Under the pieces are notes generated by a model. It ran no database searches, had not been told where the DNA came from, and saw only the letters and a list, made by a program, of their open reading frames with translations. A stretch of DNA of 49,488 nucleotides from an uncultured Acidobacteriota bacterium (GTDB taxonomy: Bacteria > Acidobacteriota > CAIWXX01), in assembly GCA_903916735.1 (NCBI GenBank), contig CAIWXX010000047.1, positions 1 through 49,488 on the forward strand, given 5' to 3'. The stretch's first letter is position 1. Each line of letters opens with the position of its first letter. Positions 43,446-49,488 of this stretch are shown piece after piece. The translations under genes and the position numbers were made by a program.

Positions 43446-44345
43446 ATGCCTTATGCCTCTAACCCCATCGCGATAATCCTCAAAATTTCGGTCGTCATTC
43501 TGGCGGCCTCGATACCGATCGTCTTCACGCCCTGCTCGGCCTATTATGAAGACATCTCGACATCCAATACGGTCGAGCACAGCACGTTTCACTACGAATT
43601 CACGCGCACTCTGGCTCGAGCCTCCGGTTTCTCGGCAGTGGATGCCGAGTTCATTGCGTGCGTTGATGCGGCAGTCGACCTGCAGAAATTCGAAGGCGAA
43701 TGGAGCTCAAGCCCCACAATCGGGATCCGCGGCACGGGGCGAGTCGGTAAGTCGCACCAGTACTATCATTTTCCGCGCCGACACGCCGGCAATTCCACGG
43801 GCGATTATGGTTATCCCGGGAAGCGCGATACATGCTCCTATTTCGGCGGAACATCGGATCCGTGCAGCAGTTGGGCTGAGGTGGATGAGCTTGAGAGGTG
43901 GGCTGTCTATGGCATCGGACATCCTAACCATGGCACTCCGAAGATGTCTCTCAACGGGCAGGCCTACAAATCCATTAAGGGACAGACAGCCAGCTCCTTG
44001 GCTGTTTATCTTCATTCGCTCGCAGACTCATACTCTCATGAAGCCTGCATGCGGAGCACCGGAATACGAAATCATAAGGACAGCCCTTCCGAGTGCACAC
44101 TGCAGTACTGGCATCTGGATGCCGAATATGGCCCCGAATCAAAAAATCCTGGAACGGTTTACACGCGGGAAGCGGGGCTCGCAACCTGGCTCGCACTGAA
44201 ATGGTATCGCAAGCAAAATGGATTAATAGGCAAGATGATCTGGACCGATGATCAGGCCAAATCGTTCATCAACCAATGGGCTCGGCTGGACAAGGCTTTA
44301 GATCGACGCAATCTGGCTGTGACAAAATACAAAGCGATGCATTAG
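43446..44345 (+). CDS. Secreted His/Asp-rich protein, possible zinc-dependent phospholipase C-like fold
   Basis: Protein of 299 residues with a signal peptide (about 8-31, ending P-C-S-A-Y). Conserved-looking polar motifs are H-Y-E-F-T near residue 49, A-C-V-D-A-A, Y-Y-H-F-P, L-A-V-Y-L-H-S-L-A-D-S-Y-S-H-E-A-C and Y-W-H-L-D-A-E-Y. The H-x3-D-x3-H helix plus an N-terminal His/Asp pair resembles the zinc-cluster helices of PLC/P1-nuclease-like proteins. That resemblance is by motif only, so the fold is a hypothesis. AGGAG lies a few bases before the ATG. It is monocistronic, and a truncated kinase fragment follows. Confidence 0.7.
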   Translation: MPYASNPIAIILKISVVILAASIPIVFTPCSAYYEDISTSNTVEHSTFHYEFTRTLARASGFSAVDAEFIACVDAAVDLQKFEGEWSSSPTIGIRGTGRVGKSHQYYHFPRRHAGNSTGDYGYPGKRDTCSYFGGTSDPCSSWAEVDELERWAVYGIGHPNHGTPKMSLNGQAYKSIKGQTASSLAVYLHSLADSYSHEACMRSTGIRNHKDSPSECTLQYWHLDAEYGPESKNPGTVYTREAGLATWLALKWYRKQNGLIGKMIWTDDQAKSFINQWARLDKALDRRNLAVTKYKAMH

Positions 44346-44372
44346 CATCGCATTGGTTGCGACATTCCATTC

Positions 44373-44489
44373 ATGATCCAAGAGCAGATCCATGCAATCG
44401 ACTGCGGGACTCAGAGCATACGGGCCATTATTTTCAATCTCAAGGGCAACATGAACAACGTGTCGCGACTAAAAGGGGATCGAACCTGA
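44373..44489 (+). pseudogene. N-terminal stub of an FGGY-family carbohydrate kinase
   Basis: A 38-codon frame reads M-I-Q-E-Q-I-H-A-I-D-C-G-T-Q-S-I-R-A-I-I-F-N-L-K-G, the ATP phosphate-1 loop that begins FGGY kinases (xylulokinase/glycerol kinase family; D-x-G-T-x-S-x-R). After G-N-M-N-N-V the similarity ends and a stop follows. The remaining roughly 450 residues are absent: the deaminase gene lies just downstream on the other strand. No ribosome-binding site is seen. Confidence 0.65.
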
Positions 44490-44547
44490 GGCACTCTTCG
44501 ATGAGAGGGTCACCCAGGGGCCGGCCGGCTCTACGGCATCGGCACTC

Positions 44548-45576
44548 CTAAAAAGCGTGGGCGAAAGCGTTTCGCTGACAGCGAGCAAGGCCTCGGAATT
44601 TGATGAGATCGTTTTCCAGTGCGAGCTCGTGCTCACCCTGCAGATAGCGCCCGTTGAACGCCGGGTTATCGGTACAGAAGCAGTAGTCGATGCCTTCTGC
44701 TTCGAGCAACCGGGTGCATTCACGAACCGGCGCGAGATTTACGAAAGTGCCTGTGTGAAGATACGTGCTCGGGCATAATTCAAAACAGATTCCACGCCGG
44801 TGCATCTCAGGCAACAGATCAGGGCGATGGAGAGGAATCTGGACTCCGTGTCCAATCCGGCGAAGATATGGAAAAAATTCGGGATGAATGTGCTCAGGAG
44901 AAGTCTCGCCGATGTGTGCTGTCGCCGGAAGGTAGGAATCGGCCGCGCGCTTGAAAAGCGAGAGAAAGAAATCGAGGCGCTGTCCAAAGGGTTTCTCCGG
45001 GCCGGCCACATCGATCCCGCGGATGAGATCGCGGCGACGGAGAGCGAGGTCGAGAGTGGCGGAGTTGACGTCATCGCGGAGAGCCGTGTGAAGGCACAAA
45101 ACAAAACGCACATCAACGGCATAATCAGGGACGCGCGCACCAGCCGCGATCGATTCAACCACATCCTCCATCGCCGCCATGCGGGCCGATGAATCGAGTG
45201 CGGGGCAGGTCCGAAGATATGGCGAAAACCTCAGTTCAAGAAGCGATGTCGATTCGAAGACCCGGGCGCCGCGGATGATCCTGTAGAGGAAATAGGCCAT
45301 GGTCGCGGGTGTCTGCAGAGGCTCGACGAGCTTATGCAGCTCGAGATAATCCTCGAGTGTGTGCTTCCGTCCGGCAAAATGACTCTTGAGAGCCGCATAG
45401 GTCGGGAAGCGTTCAAGCAAGCTACGGATGGTTTCGCGTTCCACCGAAGACAGTCCGAGATCAGGGCCTCCTTTAACCAGAAACCCATGAAGCACTTTGG
45501 GGTGAACAGCGCCGCCAAGATGCCTGTGCAGATCCGCATAATCAGGCCCGGCGTTCATCCGCCCAGGTTCGACCAT
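44548..45576 (-). CDS. Adenosine deaminase-like hydrolase
   Basis: Protein of 342 residues with the metal-dependent deaminase motifs: D-L-H-R-H-L-G-G-A (H-x-H), T-A-H-I-G-E-T (His plus catalytic Glu), R-I-G-H-G, and C-T-D-N-P-A-F. In adenosine deaminase the last motif is T/S-D-D-P; here the first Asp (zinc ligand) is kept and the second is Asn. Substrate preference may differ: relatives act on adenine, AMP, or futalosine-pathway aminodeoxyfutalosine. ATG at 45576 is used; 45558 is an alternative. It starts 14 bases after the DsrC stop and is probably co-transcribed with it. Confidence 0.82.
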   Translation of the reverse strand: MVEPGRMNAGPDYADLHRHLGGAVHPKVLHGFLVKGGPDLGLSSVERETIRSLLERFPTYAALKSHFAGRKHTLEDYLELHKLVEPLQTPATMAYFLYRIIRGARVFESTSLLELRFSPYLRTCPALDSSARMAAMEDVVESIAAGARVPDYAVDVRFVLCLHTALRDDVNSATLDLALRRRDLIRGIDVAGPEKPFGQRLDFFLSLFKRAADSYLPATAHIGETSPEHIHPEFFPYLRRIGHGVQIPLHRPDLLPEMHRRGICFELCPSTYLHTGTFVNLAPVRECTRLLEAEGIDYCFCTDNPAFNGRYLQGEHELALENDLIKFRGLARCQRNAFAHAF

Positions 45577-45590
45577 ATGCCTGAACTATT

Positions 45591-45908
45591 CTAAACGCAG
45601 CCTGTCGGCTTCGGAAGACCCGCGATCTTGCAGGCGCCTTTGGCCGGTCCCGACGGAAAGAGCTCAAAGATCCGCTTAAGAGGACATCCGGTCTCTTTGC
45701 AAAGCTTACGCACCATTGGCGCGATTCTATTGTCAAGATAGTAATTCCGAAGGTAGCGGACCACTTTCCAATGTTCCTCGGTCAATTGTTCAACACCCTC
45801 AATCTTCGCCAGCTCAGCCGCCACAGCATCGTCCCATAGTTCGGGTTCCTGTATGAATCCGTCTTCATCCAAATCAAACTGCTTTCCTGCAATCATGATC
45901 GATCCCAT
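45591..45908 (-). CDS. dsrC: DsrC, sulfur carrier protein
   Basis: Starting at the ATG at 45908 (GGGAG 7 bases upstream), the protein has 105 residues and ends A-C-K-I-A-G-L-P-K-P-T-G-C-V. This places cysteines at 93 and 104, exactly the CysB/CysA pair of true DsrC; TusE-type relatives keep only the last one. The body (L-T-E-E-H-W-K-V-V-R-Y-L-R) also matches. DsrC carries a trisulfide between sulfite reductase DsrAB and the DsrMKJOP membrane complex. An ATG at 45914 gives two extra residues. A DsrK/HdrD-like protein lies 2 kb away on the same strand; DsrAB is not in the window. Confidence 0.92.
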   Translation of the reverse strand: MGSIMIAGKQFDLDEDGFIQEPELWDDAVAAELAKIEGVEQLTEEHWKVVRYLRNYYLDNRIAPMVRKLCKETGCPLKRIFELFPSGPAKGACKIAGLPKPTGCV

Positions 45909-46049
45909 TCGCATTCTCCCTTATTCGCTAAAACCTCTCGTTCGAATCTATTATCTCTTGAGAGTGATAAAAAAGAAAAGTCCTCATACAATGGTCAATC
46001 AGAGGCAACTTCGAAAGGTGCGCTTCACACACAGAGAAAGGGGGAACGG

Positions 46050-46214
46050 ATGAGTCAGTATGAGCTTTGGAACTGGAATGCCCTCCTCATGTATCAGAAT
46101 GTCCCCCGCCGCACGCAGAGGGTAATCAAAGTCCGCCCGATTTCAGCCCCTCTGGCAGCGATCTTTGACAACATAAAAATTTTGGCCTACATTCTGGTCC
46201 AGATTCACGAGTAG
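46050..46214 (+). CDS. Short hypothetical reading frame
   Basis: Fifty-four codons with GGGGGAA just upstream of the ATG and a plausible C-terminal hydrophobic stretch (I-L-A-Y-I-L-V). It contains V-I-K-V-R-P-I-S; a 21-base stretch around it recurs with 2 mismatches at 6278-6298. It may be a remnant of a repeated element rather than a gene. Confidence 0.3.
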   Translation: MSQYELWNWNALLMYQNVPRRTQRVIKVRPISAPLAAIFDNIKILAYILVQIHE

Positions 46215-46434
46215 CCAACTCAGAAGAGTGGTCCTCGACGTTTGTTTTCCGGTCATCCGGGTTGCATCTGCCGATGTGCTCAAAAATTAACTCCTTAGGC
46301 CATCAGTCAGGAGCATTGCATATCAACTGGTCGAAAGGCGTTGTCCTCAACCATTCATCTGAGCGATCAACTGCGAAATCTCATTGTTACTTCATGTGCG
46401 TCGGCAGGACGCCACATATCTCTGGAGGTGCTTC

Positions 46435-47813
46435 GTGCGATTCCACCATCTCAGTCATCGATTCCTTTCATTCGTGATACTGCTATCGGCTCTGTGCGGC
46501 GCCCAACTACTGGTCAGGCGCGCGGAAGCCGCGATTCAATGCGCCCCCGCCAGTGAGCGATTCCCGCACGCGGCCTCGGCCGGGGTCGCCGTCCCCTTTG
46601 TGGCGGGTGAAGGCCAGTCGAATGCAGCCGTCGCCTTCTTCGCCAAAACGTCGGGCGGCGCCGTGTTCGTGACGAAGAAAGGTGAAATCGTCTGCTCGCT
46701 GTTCGAGACTCAGCGTGCACAAGATAGGGGCCACGACACGCTCTCCGATCATCTGCTCAATCCAAGAGGGTGGTCGCTCGTTGTGCGACCTGTCGACGGC
46801 ATCTCGACGCCCACTCCCGGCAAGCCAGCTGAGTCGAACGTCAGCGTCTTCCATGGCGATCGGCCCGAATTCGGGGGATGTCTACCTATCGGGTTCGACC
46901 TGGTCGGCGAATCTCCCGGGAACTGTCGGTGGAGCACAAGCCACTAGTGGTGGGAGCCAGGATGCATTCGTGGCGCATTTGAATCCGGCACTGACGAGTC
47001 TTCTACAGGCGACTTATCTCGGTGGGAGCTCCAACGATGGCAGCAATTGGATGGACATTCATCAGACCAATGGGAATGTGTATATAGCTGGTCAAACAAA
47101 TTCCGTGAATTTTCCAGGAACAACCGGCGGAGCACAAGCGTCGCGAAACGGGCCACCCTCTCTATGCCACCGGCAGTACGGCATCAGGGGACTTCCCGGG
47201 GATCCCAGGTGGAGCGCAGAGTGTCTACGGAGGGGGCACAGCTGATGGATATGTGACATGGTTGAGCGAGGACCTGGCGGAATGCAGAGTTCCGTCCATA
47301 ACCACGCAGCCTCAGAGCCAGGCTGTTATTACATGGGAACCCGCCACGCTGTCGGTTGTCGCCGATGGGAACGCGCCGTTTACCTATCAATGGTACTCCG
47401 GATTTAATGGCGACACATCGAGTCCGATCCCTGGCGCCAAATTAAAGCGGTACACGACGCCGGGATTGAGCCCCGGCACACATAACTACTGGGTGCGAGC
47501 GACGAACATGTGCGGCATCGCCGACAGCAACACGGCGGCCATCACCGCCGGTGTCGCAGTGCCTGTGATCACTTCTATTCGTTCACAAAAATCGACGCCG
47601 GGCTCTTTCGCAAACATTTTCGGAAGCAACTTCTCGACGAAAAGACGGAACAACACTATCTTTATCGGGGGTGTCGCGGTTACAAAGGATCTTTGGGCCG
47701 TGTCCTCGCGGCGGCTCAGGTTCATTATCCCGGACATGCCGCCAGGCATGACCTATGTCTATGTAACGGTGAAGGGAGTCAGTTCCAATACGAAGAAATT
47801 CGAGGTGAAGTAG
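46435..47813 (+). pseudogene. Frame-shifted SBBP-repeat surface protein with Ig/IPT end
   Basis: A GTG at 46435 with GGAGG 6 bases upstream starts a frame with a signal peptide. It continues into the N-terminal domain typical of SBBP-repeat proteins (G-E-G-Q-S-N-A-A-V-A-F-F-A-K, then W-S-L-V-V-R-P-V-D-G). Near 46850 the similarity jumps to the +1 frame, which holds SBBP repeats (G-D-V-Y-L-S-G-S-T, G-N-V-Y-I-A-G-Q-T with L-P-G-T/F-P-G-T-T-G-G-A-Q). Near 47150 it moves to the third frame (Y-A-T-G-S-T-A-S-G-D-F-P-G, then an Ig-like and an IPT/TIG-like domain to 47813). At least two frame breaks and probably an internal deletion make it a pseudogene. Confidence 0.75.
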
Positions 47814-47919
47814 GCTGCACCTGGGGATCGGTGCTTCTCGTCCGAGGACGCAGTGTCCTCCTCCGGTGCCGCTCACCGCGGCTGCCGGCGACTGAGAATG
47901 GAGAACCGGCAACTGACGC

Positions 47920-49488
47920 TTAGTGTTTCTCCCACTTAATGAATCCCGGCTTCACATCCATCATGGCATTCACGATCAACTCAACAAGGCCGCCGTAGAT
48001 GATATTGGATTTTTCAAAAACGCCGAAATGATCCATGATGTCTCGAAGCTGACCCTTGCAGTTGCTGCATGGTGCGCACAGGTATTTGGGCGTTTCCGGC
48101 CCGATGCAATCCGAGAAGGCGTTCAACACCTGTTCCATCTTCTTCCGCCCGCTCACATGATAGCGCCAGTGTTCGAAGTTATTGGGGCGCATAATGGCGA
48201 AGCCGGAGCCTCCGCCACAGCAGTAATTGTCGACGCCATGTGGAGTCATTTCGCGGAACTGAGGGCAGATCTTTCTTAAAATTTCCCGCTGTGGTTCGAC
48301 AATTCCCATGAGCCGCACCATGTTGCATGGGTCGTGGAGAGTGACGGGGAAGCTATTGCGACTCGGATCCAGCTTGATCCGGTCATTCATGACGATGTCG
48401 CGGAGAAGTGTCATCGAGCTTTCCCGCGGGATGTCGAGCTCAGGCGGGAGCACGCGATCGGCGATGACGGTAAGAGCCTTGTGAGCATGCCCGCATTCGC
48501 CGATGACAATTTTTTTGACCCCTAGTTTTTTGGCGATGCGAGCGTGTTCGAGTGCGACGCGCGCGAACATCACATCGTCGTACCAGACGCCGTAGTTAAC
48601 GGCGTCGTAGGCACAGGTTTCCGAGGAGAGAGTCCAGCTCAGGCCGGCGGCATTCAGAATGACGGCGAAGGCGCCGGGGTTTTCAGGCCATGCCATTATT
48701 TCACCGGCGTTGTGAATGAGCAAAATGTCGGCGCCTTCCACATCCCACGGAGTTTTGACATCGATGCCCGTCTGTTCTGAGGTATCTTCATCGATGAATT
48801 CGACATTATCCTTCACGACAGTGGGATTCATGCCGGTCGAGGAACCGACTTTCAGCTGGAGGATCGATCCATCCTTATGAATCTCCTTCGGCGCGATTCC
48901 CATTTCCTGACTGAAAATTTTGCGAATCTCTCGAGTGATGAGGGCGTTGTCGACGCCGATCGGGCATGTCTGAGCGCACCGGCGGCAGAGGTTGCAGCGA
49001 TAGGCAAGCTCGGCCAGTCGCGAGACCGTCGCCCAGTTGAGCTTGATGTCGCCGTGACTCCATCTGCCGAAGAGACGGCCGCCCGGCTTGAGATACTTGT
49101 TATAAATCCGCCGTAAAACTTCTGAACGATACGTAGGGCGGTAGATGTCGGCTTTATTTGAAGCCTCATAAATGTGGCAGGCATCATTGCATGTCTGGCA
49201 TTTTGCGCAATATTCCATGCTGAGGATGAACGGTTGTAGAAAAGTCCAATTCTCTTCTTTCTGAAAACATTTTTCCAAGCCTGCCAGGAATTGCCGCACG
49301 AGCTCGTTCTCTTCTTCCCGACTCTTCGGCTTCGGAAGGCTCAGAGCGCAGAAGCCGTCCAGTGAACATTCATACTTTTCTTTCTGCTCAGGCGTGAGAT
49401 CCGGCCACTTTGGATAATTGCCCGGGCGATCCAAGGGCTTTGGAAGCGGCTTGAGATCCTCGGGGTCCAAGCTGAGTAGACTCCTCAA
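47920..49488 (-). CDS. DsrK/HdrD-like iron-sulfur protein, possibly running past the window edge
   Basis: The frame is open to the window end (TTG at 49488), so the start may lie outside. It has two [4Fe-4S] ferredoxin-type clusters, C-A-K-C-Q-T-C-N-D-A-C-H and C-N-L-C-R-R-C-A-Q-T-C-P. A C-terminal CCG domain follows: D-P-C, Y-C-C-G-G-G-S-G and A-P-C-S-N-C, the cysteine set that binds the catalytic non-cubane cluster in HdrB/HdrD and DsrK. A degenerate first CCG-like half precedes it (E-T-C, G-E-C-G-H). This fits DsrK, HmcF or TmcB, which pass electrons to or from the DsrC disulfide. Which complex it belongs to depends on genes outside the window. Confidence 0.85.
   Translation of the reverse strand: MRSLLSLDPEDLKPLPKPLDRPGNYPKWPDLTPEQKEKYECSLDGFCALSLPKPKSREEENELVRQFLAGLEKCFQKEENWTFLQPFILSMEYCAKCQTCNDACHIYEASNKADIYRPTYRSEVLRRIYNKYLKPGGRLFGRWSHGDIKLNWATVSRLAELAYRCNLCRRCAQTCPIGVDNALITREIRKIFSQEMGIAPKEIHKDGSILQLKVGSSTGMNPTVVKDNVEFIDEDTSEQTGIDVKTPWDVEGADILLIHNAGEIMAWPENPGAFAVILNAAGLSWTLSSETCAYDAVNYGVWYDDVMFARVALEHARIAKKLGVKKIVIGECGHAHKALTVIADRVLPPELDIPRESSMTLLRDIVMNDRIKLDPSRNSFPVTLHDPCNMVRLMGIVEPQREILRKICPQFREMTPHGVDNYCCGGGSGFAIMRPNNFEHWRYHVSGRKKMEQVLNAFSDCIGPETPKYLCAPCSNCKGQLRDIMDHFGVFEKSNIIYGGLVELIVNAMMDVKPGFIKWEKH

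Noticed and set aside
47844-47860. GAGGAC/GTCCTC hairpin between the SBBP pseudogene and the DsrK-like gene
   Set aside because: The 6-bp stem has no T-run on either side, so I do not call it a terminator.

Overview
The window reads as a chromosomal segment from a Gram-negative, non-model bacterium. Supporting features are lipoprotein and Tat-type signal peptides, a periplasmic Spy/CpxP-like protein, PilZ, FHA and TPR-linked Ser/Thr kinase signalling, an SBBP-repeat protein, non-pyrrolysine MttB-type corrinoid chemistry, and DsrC next to a DsrK/HdrD-like protein. This mix suits Acidobacteriota or a neighbouring phylum, but that is inference and nothing here fixes the taxonomy. I saw no tRNA, rRNA, CRISPR array, intact insertion sequence or prophage.

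Layout. 1-2563: a same-strand run of a beta-lactamase-fold serine hydrolase (5' end cut off by the window), an SH3/NlpC-P60 peptidase and an apparently exported L-Ala-D/L-Glu epimerase, a likely murein-peptide processing operon. 2759-5094 (minus): an AdiC/APC-type permease followed by a PRMT-like methyltransferase. 5379-6820: a DMT/EamA transporter and a small PilZ protein. 7197-11017 (minus): corrinoid protein, homocysteine S-methyltransferase, MetH-activation-like protein and MttB-like methyltransferase. Together these look like methionine synthase taken apart into single-domain genes, with the methyl-folate domain replaced by an amine methyltransferase; this is the best candidate for a new system. 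11064-13841 (minus): a receptor-like Ser/Thr kinase with nine 42-residue TPRs. 14062-16684: Spy/CpxP-like protein, response regulator and histidine kinase, followed by an orphan peptide-binding lipoprotein (16927-18456).

18662-23660 holds a membrane-anchored unknown, a frame-shifted small membrane protein, an RsbW-like ATPase/GNAT fusion, a YtcJ-like amidohydrolase and an FmdB zinc ribbon. 23780-31944 is an envelope or glycan region: a PMT/ArnT-like membrane glycosyltransferase, an asparagine-synthase-like amidotransferase without its N-terminal cysteine, an SDR, and rmlA, rmlB and rmlD (no rmlC in the window). 32254-38937 holds a lipoprotein, a giant multi-spanning protein and a PilT-like ATPase with a coiled-coil tail. 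39285-42648 is a signalling cluster: a DksA-finger/SpoIIE phosphatase that stops inside the phosphatase domain, a membrane FHA protein and a membrane TPR protein.

42649-47813 shows gene decay: a long non-coding stretch with hairpins, a 38-codon stub of an FGGY kinase and a frame-shifted SBBP-repeat gene. Between them are intact genes for a secreted His-rich protein, an adenosine-deaminase-like enzyme and a true two-cysteine DsrC. The window ends in a DsrK/HdrD-like iron-sulfur protein (minus), which may continue past the edge.

All assignments come from reading motifs in the translated sequence; no database search was run.
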